Program-made: the position numbers and the translations under genes
Shown: piece by piece, positions 42,358-50,913 of the stretch
How the letters are laid out: each line of letters starts with the position of its first letter
Position numbering within the stretch: position 1 is the stretch's first letter
Notes under the pieces: generated by a model
The model's input: the letters and a program-made list of their open reading frames with translations, nothing else
Databases searched by the model: none
What the model was told of the DNA's origin: nothing
NCBI GenBank assembly: GCA_014584695.1
Contig: JACTMI010000014.1
Location: 1 to 64,000, forward strand
Reading direction: 5' to 3'
Length of the DNA stretch: 64,000 nucleotides
Source of the DNA: Acidobacteriota bacterium
Lineage (GTDB): Bacteria; Acidobacteriota; Thermoanaerobaculia; Multivoradales; JAGPDF01

Positions 42358-43250
42358 AGCGACCGCGGCGGCGCGGGCTCGGGTGGGGCCGCGCGCGCCG
42401 CCAGCGCGACGAAGAGCGCGCCGGTCGCGATCCCGGCCAGGACGTCGATCGGGTAGTGGTAGCCGCAGAGCACGGTCGACGCCGCGATCGCCGCGAACCA
42501 GAGCGCATAGGGGACGGCGGCGCGCGGGAAGAAGCGGCGGCCGGCGAACCAGGCCGCGAGCATCGCCGCGACGACGTGGGTGCTCGGAAAAGCGAGCCCG
42601 CCGCGGTCGAAACCGGCGTAGAGCCAGTTCATCAGCGGCACGAACAGCACCCCGTCGGGCATCGTCGCGGCGCGCGCGGCGAGCGGGCCCGCGACGGGCA
42701 GCGCCAGGTTCAGCAGGTAGTGGCAGACCATCGCCACGGTCAGCCAGAAGAGGTAGCGCTCGACCTGGCGCCGCCGCTCGTGCCCGGCGGCGAGCGCCGG
42801 CACGAACAGCAGCAGGTAGTAGCTGAAGTAGGCGGCATGGGCGAGCTCGATCGCCGGCAGCGGCAGCTGCGCCCCCGCGAGATGCCAGTGCCCCGGCAGC
42901 AGCGCCTCGTCCCACCCTTCGATCCAGGGGTCGAGGTCGCGGCCGACCAGCAGGTGGCGCAGCTCCCCCGCCCAGCCGTAGAGCCACGCGAGCGCCACCA
43001 GCGGCCACCAGCGGTGAGCGAAGCGGAGGAAGCGGCGGCCTGGCGCCGACAGCGTTCCGTCGGCCGCGGCCGGACGCGCGGCGCGCGCGAGCGCGAGCGC
43101 GACCAGCGCGACCAGCGCCGGTCCCGCCGCGAGCGGCAGCTGGCGGGCTCCGAGCGCACCGCCACCGAGCGCCGCCAGCAGCGCCGTGGCGACGCAGTAG
43201 CCGGCCAGCACGAGATCGGTCGCGGAAGCTCCGGCGGGGCGGACGTTCAC
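42354..43250 (-). CDS. PAP2-superfamily membrane phosphatase/transferase
   Basis: 298 residues with about six or seven membrane helices. The PAP2 active site is split in two: PSTH in GGLAFPSTHVVAA (about 215) and YHYPIDVLAG (about 260), matching the signature of the PAP2_3 subgroup that includes inositol phosphorylceramide synthases (Aur1-like). It may dephosphorylate or transfer lipid phosphates. The GTG start overlaps the stop of the upstream GNAT protein (GTGA). Bacterial members with this layout are poorly characterised. Confidence 0.82.
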   Translation of the reverse strand: MNVRPAGASATDLVLAGYCVATALLAALGGGALGARQLPLAAGPALVALVALALARAARPAAADGTLSAPGRRFLRFAHRWWPLVALAWLYGWAGELRHLLVGRDLDPWIEGWDEALLPGHWHLAGAQLPLPAIELAHAAYFSYYLLLFVPALAAGHERRRQVERYLFWLTVAMVCHYLLNLALPVAGPLAARAATMPDGVLFVPLMNWLYAGFDRGGLAFPSTHVVAAMLAAWFAGRRFFPRAAVPYALWFAAIAASTVLCGYHYPIDVLAGIATGALFVALAARAAPPEPAPPRSL

Positions 43251-44374
43251 GGCTCGAGGTCGTAGATCCGGTAGGTCTTGTAGCGGACGGCCCCCAGCCG
43301 CTCGGCGGCGCGGTTCATCGCGCCGTTCGATTCGAGCACCCAGGAGAGCTCGCCCCAGCGATAGCCCTTGCGCGCCGCCGCCGCCATGGTGTGGGCGTAG
43401 AGGGCGGCATCGACGCCGCGCAGTCGCTTGCCCGGCAGCACGCCGAGAATCAGCACCCGCACGGCGTCGATGCGGCGCCGGGCGAGCAAGAGGCGGAGCC
43501 AGCCCACCGGCAGCAGTCGGCCGCGGGCCCGCGCCAGGGCCTGGTGGATGTCCGGGACGGTCACCGCCACCCCCACCGGTTCGCCGCCATCCTCGGCCAG
43601 GAAGACCAGGTCGCGATCCGCCAGCGGTTTGAGCTCGCGCGCGAGCGCCCGCATCTCCTCGACCGTGAGCGGCACGGCGCCCCAGTTCTCCGCCCACGCC
43701 CGGGAGTGGATCCGGTGGACCCGCTCGACCTCCTCCTCGAAGCGGCGAAAGTCGAGCGGGCGGATCGCGATGCCGCGCGCCGCCACCGCCGCGGCCACGT
43801 TCGCCACCCGCGCCGGGACCTCGGCCGGCACGTCCATCCGGTAGGCGTAGAGGTCCTGAACGCGGACGCAGCCACAGGCCTCGAGCAACCGCTGGTAGTA
43901 CGGCGGGTTGTAGGCCATCAGCAGCACCGGCGGCCGGTCGAAGCCCTCGACCAGCAGGCCGCACTCGTCGTTGATGGTGAAGCTCATCGGGCCGCGCAGG
44001 CGCCGGAGGCCGCGCTCGCGCACCCAGGCCAGGGCGCGCTCGAGCAGCGCGCGGGCGACCGCGACGTCGTCGATCGCCTCGAAACAGCCGAAGAAGCCGG
44101 TGGCGTCGCCGTAGGTCGCCAGGTGGCGCCGGTTCTCGATCGCCGCGATCCGCCCGACCCACTCACCGCCGCGCCGGGCGAGAAAGAGCTCGGCGTCGGA
44201 ATGGCGAAAGAAGGGGTTCTCGCGCCGATCGAAGAACGCCATCCGTTCGACCTCGAGCGGCGGCACCCAGAGGGGGTCCGCGCGATAGATCCGCCAGGGG
44301 AAGCGGACGAAGCGCCGGCGCTCGGCCCGCGTGCGGACCGGCAGCAGCTCGATGGGTGGGTCGCTACCGCTCAC
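43247..44374 (-). CDS. GNAT-like N-acetyltransferase (YghO-type)
   Basis: 375 residues. The N-terminal part begins with RRFVRFPWRIYRADPLWVPPL and the core resembles the long GNAT proteins found beside lipid genes (as YghO in E. coli). A CoA-binding turn is not obvious by eye. It has no signal peptide. The GTG start at 44374 follows TAGAGT by nine bases, so it may be leaderless. It overlaps the downstream PAP2 gene, so both may act on the same lipid or ceramide-like molecule, which is inference. Confidence 0.7.
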   Translation of the reverse strand: MSGSDPPIELLPVRTRAERRRFVRFPWRIYRADPLWVPPLEVERMAFFDRRENPFFRHSDAELFLARRGGEWVGRIAAIENRRHLATYGDATGFFGCFEAIDDVAVARALLERALAWVRERGLRRLRGPMSFTINDECGLLVEGFDRPPVLLMAYNPPYYQRLLEACGCVRVQDLYAYRMDVPAEVPARVANVAAAVAARGIAIRPLDFRRFEEEVERVHRIHSRAWAENWGAVPLTVEEMRALARELKPLADRDLVFLAEDGGEPVGVAVTVPDIHQALARARGRLLPVGWLRLLLARRRIDAVRVLILGVLPGKRLRGVDAALYAHTMAAAARKGYRWGELSWVLESNGAMNRAAERLGAVRYKTYRIYDLEP

Positions 44375-44427
44375 CGCGCGGGGACTCTAGCGCCCCGCGC
44401 CCGGCCGGCGACCGCCGCGGCGGCGGC

Positions 44428-45183
44428 TCATCGCGCCGGCGCGCCGAAGCGCCAGGCCAGGCCCAGCCAGTAGTTGGGGCCGGTCGAGTCGGTGTCGGCC
44501 GTCACCTCGGGCGCCGGCGCCAGCGAGCCACGGGCGGGCACCTGGTGCTCGAGACGGCCCCAGAAGTAGGCGAGGCCCGCCTCCAGTCGCCAGGCGCGGC
44601 GCGCCGACAGGGGGACCTGCACTCCCAGGCCCGCCGTCGCGACCGGGAACCAGCCGTCATTGTCGACGAACAGCCCCTCGTCGAGGTACTCCTTGCGCAG
44701 CGTGAGCGTCGTCCGGTCCTTCTCGTAGGCGACCCCGGCGCCGAGCAGCACGAAGGGCTCGATCCGCCGGCAGCCGGCACAAGGGAAGTAGTGCGCCGCC
44801 GCCATCAGGTCGGCGAACACCGAGTAGCGCTGCTCGAAGTCGAGCCGCGCCGGCCCCGCCTCGGTCGGGATGGTCGCCGTCCCGGAGATCTCGCCGGCGC
44901 TCCAGTCGGCCTCGATCCCGACTTGCCAGCGCGAGCTCACCTGGCGCAGCAACTTGATGCCGACGCTGAGGTTGTGGACGTCGTCCCAGGTGTCGAAGCG
45001 GGTACCGAACGCCGCGTTGATCTCCTCGATCTGAGCGTTGGTGCGCGTCTGCTTCGGAAAGGCCTCCTGGAGGTAGAGGCTCGCGGACCAACCTGGTTCC
45101 TGCGCCGGAGCGGGGCCGGTTGTCCAGGCAGCTGCGAGGACGAGGGCCACGGCAAGGGGGGTGGAATGGTTCGAAAGGCGCAT
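44428..45183 (-). CDS. Outer-membrane beta-barrel protein (OmpW/opacity type)
   Basis: 251 residues. Signal peptide at 1-27 (AVALVLAAAWTTGPAPAQ), then alternating strands of an eight- to ten-strand barrel: WQVGIEADWSAGEI, IEPFVLLGAGVAYE and a final aromatic strand LGLAWRFGAPAR. No catalytic motif. Two Cys in FPCAGCRR could form a surface disulfide. GGAGGAG six bases before ATG 45183 sets the start. It is divergent from the TonB-dependent receptor at 45394. Confidence 0.8.
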   Translation of the reverse strand: MRLSNHSTPLAVALVLAAAWTTGPAPAQEPGWSASLYLQEAFPKQTRTNAQIEEINAAFGTRFDTWDDVHNLSVGIKLLRQVSSRWQVGIEADWSAGEISGTATIPTEAGPARLDFEQRYSVFADLMAAAHYFPCAGCRRIEPFVLLGAGVAYEKDRTTLTLRKEYLDEGLFVDNDGWFPVATAGLGVQVPLSARRAWRLEAGLAYFWGRLEHQVPARGSLAPAPEVTADTDSTGPNYWLGLAWRFGAPAR

Positions 45184-45297
45184 GGCGTCTCCTCCAGGGG
45201 TCGACGGCAGCCCCACTGTCGCTCCCCACGAGGCCCCGCGGCGCCACCCGCCGGGGTGGCCCCGGGCGACCGCGGCCGACCCCGGGGGCGGCATGGC

Positions 45298-45327
45298 TTG
45301 ACTCCGCTCGGCGGGGGCTGCTGGAAT
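45298..45327 (+). promoter_or_regulatory. Promoter for the TonB-dependent receptor
   Basis: TTGACT (45298-45303) and TGGAAT (45322-45327) are separated by 18 bases. The predicted leader is about 60 bases. Confidence 0.5.
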
Positions 45328-45393
45328 GCCACCACGAAGCGACAGACGCGCAAGCAGGTCGAAGGGCGCCGGTAGGCGTCCGGGGAGGGGACG

Positions 45394-47985
45394 ATGAGGA
45401 CGATGCGAATCCCAGGGGTGCTGCTCTCGCTGTTCGGCCTGGCGCTCGGCGCCGCCCGCGCCGAGGCCGCGGGCAGCTTGGCAGGCCAGTTGACGCGACC
45501 CAACGGCGCGCCGCTCGCGGGAGTCGCGGTGGCGATCGCGGCGGTCGGCGCGAGCGCGCGGACCGACCTCGCCGGCCGCTTCGTGCTCGCCGACCTGCCG
45601 GCCGGCGAGCACGAGGTGGTGCTGAGCCTGGGCGACAACCAGGTGAGCGAGACGGTCTCGATCGCCGACGGCGTCGAGACGCACTTCGACCGCCAGTTCG
45701 ACTGGGAGCCCTCCTTCGCGGAGATGATCGTGGTCACCTCGGCGTCGCGACGGGTCGAGCGGATCACCGAGGCGCCGGCGGCGATCGACGTGCTGCCGGC
45801 GATCGAAATCGCCAAGCGGGCTTCGACTGGGCAGCTGCCCAAGCTGCTCGAGTTCTCGCCCGGTGTCGAAGTGACCCAGAGCGGCGTCTACGACTACAAC
45901 CTGAACACCCGCGGCTTCAACAGCTCGCTCAACCGCCGGGTGGCGACGGTGGTCGACGGTCGGGATCCGTCGGTTCCGTTCCTGGGGGCCCAGGAGTGGG
46001 CGGCGATCTCGTTCCCGCTCGACGATCTCGAGCGGTTGGAGTTCGTGCGCGGACCCTCGGCCGCGCTCTACGGGCCCAACGCCTCGAGCGGCGTGCTGAA
46101 CCTGATCACCAAGCGGCCGCGCGGCACCGAAGGGGGGCTCGTGCGGCTCGCCGCCGGCGAGCTCTCGACCTTCAACGCCGACTTCCGCTGGGCCGCGAAG
46201 CTGTCGGAGAACTGGTACGGCAAGGTGGTCGGCGGGCACCGGGCGAGCGGCGACTTCACGGTCTCGCGGGTGGGCGCCGCCGAGTACACGGTCCCGTGCA
46301 GCGCCACGATCACCACCGACTGTCTGCCGCAAGAGCGGGCGCGGCTGTCGCCGCTGGACGACAACGAGATCTCCTTCGCTTCGGCGCGCCTCGACCGTCA
46401 CATCGGCGACAGCCACCTGCTGACCATCGAAGGCGGCTGGGCCGACGTCTCGGGCCCGGTCTTCCAGACCGGCATCGGCCGCGTGCAACTGGTCGACATC
46501 GAGCGGCGTTGGTCGCGCATCAACTTCTCGACCCCGCACTTCAACCTGATGGCGGCCTCGAACAGCCGGGAAGCGCCGCGGCAGACGGCGCTGCAGACCG
46601 GCAACAACGTGGCGCTCGACGAGGAAGCCTGGCGCGGTGAGCTGCAGACGAACTGGAGCTTCGCGGAGGATCGGATCCGCCTGGTGGGTGGCATCACCTA
46701 CGAAGACAAGAGGATCGACAGCGCGAGCCAGGACTCGCGCATCCGGCCGCGGCTGTTCGGCCGCGACCGCGACAACCTGAAGCGGCTGCGCCAGACCCTG
46801 ATGTTCGAGCCGATTCAGTCGGACTCGACGGGGGCCTTCGCGCAGCTCGACTGGCAGGCGAACGATCGGCTGAAGCTGGTGCTCGCCGCGCGCTACGACG
46901 ACTCGACGCTGCACGATCCCCAGTATTCGCCCAAGGCCGCCCTGGTCTATTCGCTCACCCCGACGAGCTCCGTGCGGCTGACCTACAACAAGGCCTTCCA
47001 GGTCCCCAACTACTCGGAGTTCTTCCTGCAGGCGGAAGTGCTGCCGGCGATCAATCTCGGCCGCATTCCCTGCCCGCCTGGCGGCACGCTGTTCGGGGTG
47101 CCGTGCGGCTCGACCGGCTTCATCAATCTCGAAGAGGTCTGCGCCAACGACGGCGTCACCTGCGGCTTCGACACCGACTTCGAGTTCGGCGAGATCCCCG
47201 GCACCGACCCGACGCCCGACACGCTGATTCTGGCGCTCGGCAACGCCGACCTCCAAGTCGAGAAGGTCGAGACTTGGGAGATCGGCTACTCGGGCGTGCT
47301 CGGGCGCAAGCTCTACCTGACGCTCGATTACTACAACGCCAAGAACACGAACTTCATCACCGACCTGCTGCCGCAGCTCGGGACCCCGCTCGGCCGCATC
47401 AACCCGAACTTCGGTCCCTACACGCTGCCGCCCGGCCTGACGCCCGAGCACCAGCAGCAGATCCTCGCCATCCTGCAGGCGGTGCTGGGGCCGCTGCGGC
47501 CCTTCCTGACCAAGAACTTCGACGGCACGCCGATGGTCGGCGTGCGCTCCTACACCAACTTCGGCGCGGTCGACACGCAGGGGGTCGACCTCGGCGCCAC
47601 CTGGTACGTGACGCCGCGCTGGACGCTGGGCTTCAACTACTCCTGGTTCGACTTCGAGATCCAGGACAGCCGTCCGGGGCTCGACCAGCTGCTGCTGCCC
47701 AACTCGCCGGAGAACAAGCTCGCGGCCTCGGTCGGCTATGGCAGCGAGCGCTGGGACTTCTCCGTCGCCTACCGCTGGGTCGACGACTTCCGGTGGGTGG
47801 TGGGGCCATTCCAAGGCGACGTCCCCGCCTACGAGACGGTCGACGTGGCGGCCAACGTCCACCTGAACGACCGCGTCTCGCTCGGCCTCCATGTCGCCAA
47901 CGCCCTGGACGAGGAGCACTGGGAGTCCTTCGGCGGCGACCTGCTGCGCCGCCGGGCGATCGGCAGTGTGACCTTCCGCTGGTAG
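45394..47985 (+). CDS. TonB-dependent receptor with carboxypeptidase-regulatory-like domain
   Basis: 863 residues. Signal peptide (about 1-23). A Carboxypeptidase-regulatory-like domain at 24-105 (LAGQLTRPNGAPLAGV, DLPAGEHEVVLSL). A TonB-box-like EMIVVTSA (about 110-118), a plug domain to about 235 (with PAAIDVLPAIEI), and a 22-strand barrel ending with RRAIGSVTFRW, a typical aromatic C-terminus. Substrate unknown; the regulatory domain is common in receptors of complex carbohydrates or oligopeptides. A GGGGAGGGG site precedes ATG 45394; ATG 45403 is an alternative. Energised by the TonB system at 5.9-8.1 kb. Confidence 0.93.
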   Translation: MRTMRIPGVLLSLFGLALGAARAEAAGSLAGQLTRPNGAPLAGVAVAIAAVGASARTDLAGRFVLADLPAGEHEVVLSLGDNQVSETVSIADGVETHFDRQFDWEPSFAEMIVVTSASRRVERITEAPAAIDVLPAIEIAKRASTGQLPKLLEFSPGVEVTQSGVYDYNLNTRGFNSSLNRRVATVVDGRDPSVPFLGAQEWAAISFPLDDLERLEFVRGPSAALYGPNASSGVLNLITKRPRGTEGGLVRLAAGELSTFNADFRWAAKLSENWYGKVVGGHRASGDFTVSRVGAAEYTVPCSATITTDCLPQERARLSPLDDNEISFASARLDRHIGDSHLLTIEGGWADVSGPVFQTGIGRVQLVDIERRWSRINFSTPHFNLMAASNSREAPRQTALQTGNNVALDEEAWRGELQTNWSFAEDRIRLVGGITYEDKRIDSASQDSRIRPRLFGRDRDNLKRLRQTLMFEPIQSDSTGAFAQLDWQANDRLKLVLAARYDDSTLHDPQYSPKAALVYSLTPTSSVRLTYNKAFQVPNYSEFFLQAEVLPAINLGRIPCPPGGTLFGVPCGSTGFINLEEVCANDGVTCGFDTDFEFGEIPGTDPTPDTLILALGNADLQVEKVETWEIGYSGVLGRKLYLTLDYYNAKNTNFITDLLPQLGTPLGRINPNFGPYTLPPGLTPEHQQQILAILQAVLGPLRPFLTKNFDGTPMVGVRSYTNFGAVDTQGVDLGATWYVTPRWTLGFNYSWFDFEIQDSRPGLDQLLLPNSPENKLAASVGYGSERWDFSVAYRWVDDFRWVVGPFQGDVPAYETVDVAANVHLNDRVSLGLHVANALDEEHWESFGGDLLRRRAIGSVTFRW

Positions 47986-48013
47986 GCGGGAGGCGAGCGG
48001 CTGGGCAATTGAG

Positions 48014-48052
48014 TGGTTGAAATTTATCCATCAAATGGATAAATTTCAACCA
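48014..48052. repeat. AT-rich palindrome covering the DUF4143 start codon
   Basis: Left arm TGGTTGAAATTTATCCAT (48014-48031) and right arm (48035-48052) are perfect inverted copies separated by CAA. The right arm ends on the A of the ATG of the following gene. The 39 bases are strongly AT-rich inside a chromosome of about 70% GC. It could be an operator, an mRNA hairpin hiding the start, or the end of an inserted element. Confidence 0.85.
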
Positions 48053-49359
48053 TGTACGAGAGACACCTAGAGCGACGGCTCCGGGCCGCACTCTCCGACA
48101 CCCCCGCGGTCTTCCTCGGTGGTCCGCGTCAAGCGGGCAAGTCGACGCTCGCCGCCAGGCTCGACGAGGGCGAGGCTTCCCGCCGCCGCTACCTGACCTT
48201 TGACGACGCTGCCACGCTTGCCGCGGCGAGCGCCGACCCGCAGGGGTTCGTCGACCAGCTGGACGGCCCGGCTGTGCTCGACGAAGTCCAGCGCGTGCCG
48301 GCGATCTTCCTTGCCCTCAAGCGAGCGATCGACCGAGACCGGCGCCACGGCCGCTTCCTGCTCACCGGGTCGGCGAACCCGCTGGTGGCGCCGGCGCTCG
48401 CCGAGTCGCTCGCTGGCCGATTGGAGATCCTCACTCTCTGGCCGCTCTCGCAAGGGGAACTCCTCGGTGTCCACGAGGGCTTCATCGACGGGCTCCTCGG
48501 CGAGCTCTCGATGCGCCTCCCGGATGCGCGGCCGGAAGGACGGGTGCAGGTACTGGCGCGGGCACTGCGGGGTGGCTACCCCGAGGTCGTAGAGAGGAGC
48601 GATCCCGAGCGCCGGCGGGACTGGCTCGCAGCCTATGCCTCGGCTCTCCTGCTACGAGATGTTCGCGACCTTGCGCAGGTGGAGTCGTTGACGGCCTTTC
48701 CCCGGCTCCTCGCGCTGATTGCGACGCGCGCTGGCGGCGCGCTCAACGCGGCCGATCTGGGCCGCGCCGCCGCCGTCCCCTACGCGACGCTGCGCCGCTA
48801 CATGGCCCTGCTCGAAGCGCTCCACTTGATCTTGCCCGTGCCGGCCTGGTCGAGCAATGCCTCTTCGAGATTGGTCAAGGCGCCCCGTCTACTGGTGACC
48901 GATCCGGGCCTCCTGGCCCACCTCGCCGGCTGGAGCCTCGAACGTCTCGATCAGCAGCCGGGCTTCGCGGGGCCGCTGCTCGAGAGCTTCGTCGGCATGG
49001 AGCTCGTCAAGCAGCTCGGCTGGGCACGCACTCGCGCGACCCTCCACTGGTACCGGGCCCATGGCGGTCGCGAGGTGGACTATGTCCTGGAAGGAGATGA
49101 TGGACGCTTGGTAGGAATCGAGGTCAAGGCTTCCGTCGGGCTTTCCGACTCCGATTTCGCGGGGCTTCGCGAGCTTGCAGCACTCGCCGGGCGACGCTTC
49201 CATCGCGGCGTCGTCCTCTACACGGGGCAGGAGGTGCTGCCGTTTGGCGAGCGGCTGCTCGCGGCGCCGATTTCGACACTGTGGGGTCGTGGGGGCGCTG
49301 CGGAGAAGAGAGCCGCCGAGCCGCCGTTGCGCGTCGTGCGGAAGCCTCGCACCGGCTGA
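48052..49359 (+). CDS. DUF4143-family AAA ATPase
   Basis: 435 residues. Walker A GPRQAGKST (about 21-29), Walker B VLDEVQRVP, then LLTGSANPL (sensor). The C-terminal half is DUF4143 with VDYVLEGDDGRLVGIEVKAS, a PD-(D/E)xK-like nuclease core (Asp, Glu-x-Lys). Such ATPases are widespread, mobile and of uncertain function, sometimes discussed in antitoxin or defence contexts. Codon use looks a little more relaxed than that of neighbours, and the gene lies between a receptor gene and a tRNA cluster, so it may be acquired. The start codon sits in the palindrome at 48014. Confidence 0.9.
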   Translation: MYERHLERRLRAALSDTPAVFLGGPRQAGKSTLAARLDEGEASRRRYLTFDDAATLAAASADPQGFVDQLDGPAVLDEVQRVPAIFLALKRAIDRDRRHGRFLLTGSANPLVAPALAESLAGRLEILTLWPLSQGELLGVHEGFIDGLLGELSMRLPDARPEGRVQVLARALRGGYPEVVERSDPERRRDWLAAYASALLLRDVRDLAQVESLTAFPRLLALIATRAGGALNAADLGRAAAVPYATLRRYMALLEALHLILPVPAWSSNASSRLVKAPRLLVTDPGLLAHLAGWSLERLDQQPGFAGPLLESFVGMELVKQLGWARTRATLHWYRAHGGREVDYVLEGDDGRLVGIEVKASVGLSDSDFAGLRELAALAGRRFHRGVVLYTGQEVLPFGERLLAAPISTLWGRGGAAEKRAAEPPLRVVRKPRTG

Positions 49360-49411
49360 CGCCACGGGACCTGTAGCCTCCTGACCGTCGCGCGGGCCGA
49401 CGGGCCTTTCG

Positions 49412-49441
49412 TTGACAGGCCGGCGGCGGGGCCCTTAGACT
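49412..49441 (+). promoter_or_regulatory. Promoter of the tRNA operon
   Basis: TTGACA (49412-49417) and TAGACT (49436-49441) with an 18-base spacer. The predicted start is near 49448, five bases before tRNA-Pro. The -10 is the same TAGACT that recurs before leaderless protein genes. Confidence 0.75.
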
Positions 49442-49452
49442 GGCAGGCCGGT

Positions 49453-49526
49453 CGGGGCGTAGCGCAGCCTGGTAGCGCACCTGCCTTGGGCGCAGGGGGT
49501 CCCCAGTTCAAATCTGGGCGCCCCGA
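49453..49526 (+). tRNA. tRNA-Pro (TGG)
   Basis: Seven-pair acceptor stem (CGGGGCG/CGCCCCG), a D arm, anticodon loop with TGG, and T arm CCCAG-TTCAAAT-CTGGG. The discriminator is A. The 3' CCA is not encoded. It is the first of four tRNAs in a row. Confidence 0.95.
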
Positions 49527-49596
49527 ATTTCCCCCCGACGCCGAAGGTGGAACGCCCCGGGACTCTCTCGGAGAGGCCCGGTCCTTGGATTCGAGG

Positions 49597-49673
49597 CTGC
49601 CTGTAGCTCAGCTGGATAGAGCGGCGGCCTTCTAAGCCGCGGGTCGGGGGTTCGAGTCCCTCCAGGCAGGCCA
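49597..49673 (+). tRNA. tRNA-Arg (TCT)
   Basis: Acceptor CTGCCTG/CAGGCAG, D stem GCTC/GAGC, anticodon stem GCGGC/GCCGC with loop CTTCTAA (anticodon TCT, reading AGA/AGG), T loop TTCGAGT. The 3' CCA is encoded. Second in the cluster. Confidence 0.95.
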
Positions 49674-49743
49674 GTTCCACCTCGTGATGCGCCCGCGACA
49701 CCCGCCGTGGCGGTGCGGGCCGAAAGCTCGGCTGTTCTTTGAC

Positions 49744-49819
49744 GGTGAGTGTAGCTCAATGGTAGAGCACCGGACTGTGGCTCCGGTCGTTGTGGGTTCG
49801 AGTCCCATCACTCACCCCA
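49744..49819 (+). tRNA. tRNA-His (GTG)
   Basis: Acceptor GTGAGTG/CACTCAC with the extra G(-1) at 49744 facing C73, typical of histidine tRNA. Anticodon loop CTGTGGC gives GTG. CCA is encoded at 49817-49819. Confidence 0.95.
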
Positions 49820-49828
49820 GTCTCTCCC

Positions 49829-49905
49829 GCGCCCGTAGCTCAGCTGGATAGAGCGTGAGCCTCCGGAGCTCAAGGTCAGAGGTTCGAATCCTCTCGGGCG
49901 CACCA
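49829..49905 (+). tRNA. tRNA-Arg (CCG)
   Basis: Acceptor GCGCCCG/CGGGCGC, D stem GCTC/GAGC, anticodon stem TGAGC/GCTCA with loop CTCCGGA (anticodon CCG), T loop TTCGAAT. CCA is encoded. Last of the cluster. Confidence 0.95.
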
Positions 49906-50049
49906 TTCCCATTCTCCGCTTCGCGCCGCCGCTGGCGCGCGCTCTGCGACCGATCGCAGCGCGCGGGGCGGGCGGGTGTGTGACCTGCTCCGCTCCGGGA
50001 GCTGGCGAGCTGCGTGCTATACTCCCCGGGCTCTTCGAGGAGGATTTCC

Positions 50050-50571
50050 ATGCGCTCGTGGACCCGAGGACTGGCGTTGGCTCTCGTCGGCGTGCTGGTG
50101 GCGCTGCCGGCGGTCGCCGAGACGTACACGATCCTGCTCAAGAACGGCACCAGCTTCACGTCGCGCTATCAGCCGGAGGACGCGAGCTGGAATCCCGACA
50201 AGCTGATCTTCCTCAACGAGTGGGGCAACCTGCTGTCGATCGACAAGGCCGACGTCGAGTCGCTGACGACCGAAACCGAGAACAAGGGATTCGGCCACGT
50301 GCTCAACTCGACCACGATCGCGCTCGGCTGGGCCCCCAACGACCAACTCGATCTCGACTCGGACGAGGGCAAGGCGGCGCTCGCGGCCGACGCGGCCGCG
50401 GCGGCGAACGCGCCGCCGCCGGTCTACAACCAGGAGCAGTTCGTCGAGCCGTCGCAGGCGACCGGTCTGCCGCTGTCGATGGTCGGCGCCGGCGGCTTCA
50501 CCCCGCCGATGGGTGGCGGCTCGGCGCCGGAGCCGGTGCCGTCCGCGCCGCCTCCGCCGCCGGGGCAGTGA
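50050..50571 (+). CDS. Secreted hypothetical protein with proline-rich tail
   Basis: 173 residues. Signal peptide 1-23 (LALALVGVLVALPAVAE), then a beta-rich module TYTILLKNGTSFTSRYQPEDASW resembling small periplasmic domains. The last 60 or so residues are Ala/Pro/Gly-rich and probably disordered. GAGGAGG six bases before ATG 50050 fixes the start. A TATACT box lies at 50018-50023. A hairpin with a GAAA loop (50573-50592) and an intrinsic terminator follow. Function unknown. Confidence 0.8.
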   Translation: MRSWTRGLALALVGVLVALPAVAETYTILLKNGTSFTSRYQPEDASWNPDKLIFLNEWGNLLSIDKADVESLTTETENKGFGHVLNSTTIALGWAPNDQLDLDSDEGKAALAADAAAAANAPPPVYNQEQFVEPSQATGLPLSMVGAGGFTPPMGGGSAPEPVPSAPPPPPGQ

Positions 50572-50608
50572 CCGCGGCCTGAAAAGGCCGCGCAGGTTCT
50601 CGAGTTCC

Positions 50609-50636
50609 GGGCCCCGCGGCGTGCGGGGCCCTTTTT
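50609..50636 (+). terminator. Intrinsic terminator upstream of the cobalamin riboswitch
   Basis: GGGCCCCGC (50609-50617), loop GGCGT, GCGGGGCCC (50623-50631), then TTTTT: a classical Rho-independent terminator that isolates the btu unit from the gene before. Confidence 0.9.
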
Positions 50637-50648
50637 GACAGACCCGAC

Positions 50649-50852
50649 GGTGCGGTGACCCTCGCCAACGCGAGGGTCTTCGAAAGGGAAGCCGGTGAGA
50701 TACCGGCGCGGCCCCCGCCACTGTAACCGGGGACGAAACCGGAGACGCCACTGCGTCCGGGAGATCGTCCGATCCCGAGAGGATCGGAGGGTTCCGGCAG
50801 CGGGAAGGTCCGGGAGTAGGACGATCCGGGAGCCAGGAGACCTGCCGCCACC
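50649..50852 (+). promoter_or_regulatory. Cobalamin (AdoCbl) riboswitch
   Basis: Core consensus elements are present in order: AAAGGGAAGCC, GGTGAGATACCGGC, CCCCGCCACTGTAA, CGCCACTGCG, and near the 3' end GGGAGCCAGGAGACCTGCC. GGTGCGG at the 5' end and CCGCCACC at the 3' end (with one bulge) can close the first helix, P1. It precedes btuB by 116 bases. A hairpin at 50914-50941 downstream may form the expression platform. It should repress the btu genes when cobalamin is abundant. Confidence 0.93.
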
Positions 50853-50913
50853 GTCCGACGACCCTCCCCCGGGGTGTGGGGAGCGGGCCGCCGGGCCGCA
50901 TGCGCCCGCCCCG

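Noticed and set aside
44428-47919. A 1163-codon open frame on the minus strand through the TonB-dependent receptor
   Set aside because: Only the part before 45183 is a real gene (barrel protein). The rest is antisense to a clear receptor gene and has Arg/Gln-rich composition typical of shadows in GC-rich DNA.
50635-50640. TTGACA just before the cobalamin riboswitch as its -35 box
   Set aside because: No TAnnnT-like -10 occurs 16-18 bases downstream, and the riboswitch 5' helix would begin before the implied start. It partly coincides with the terminator T-run.
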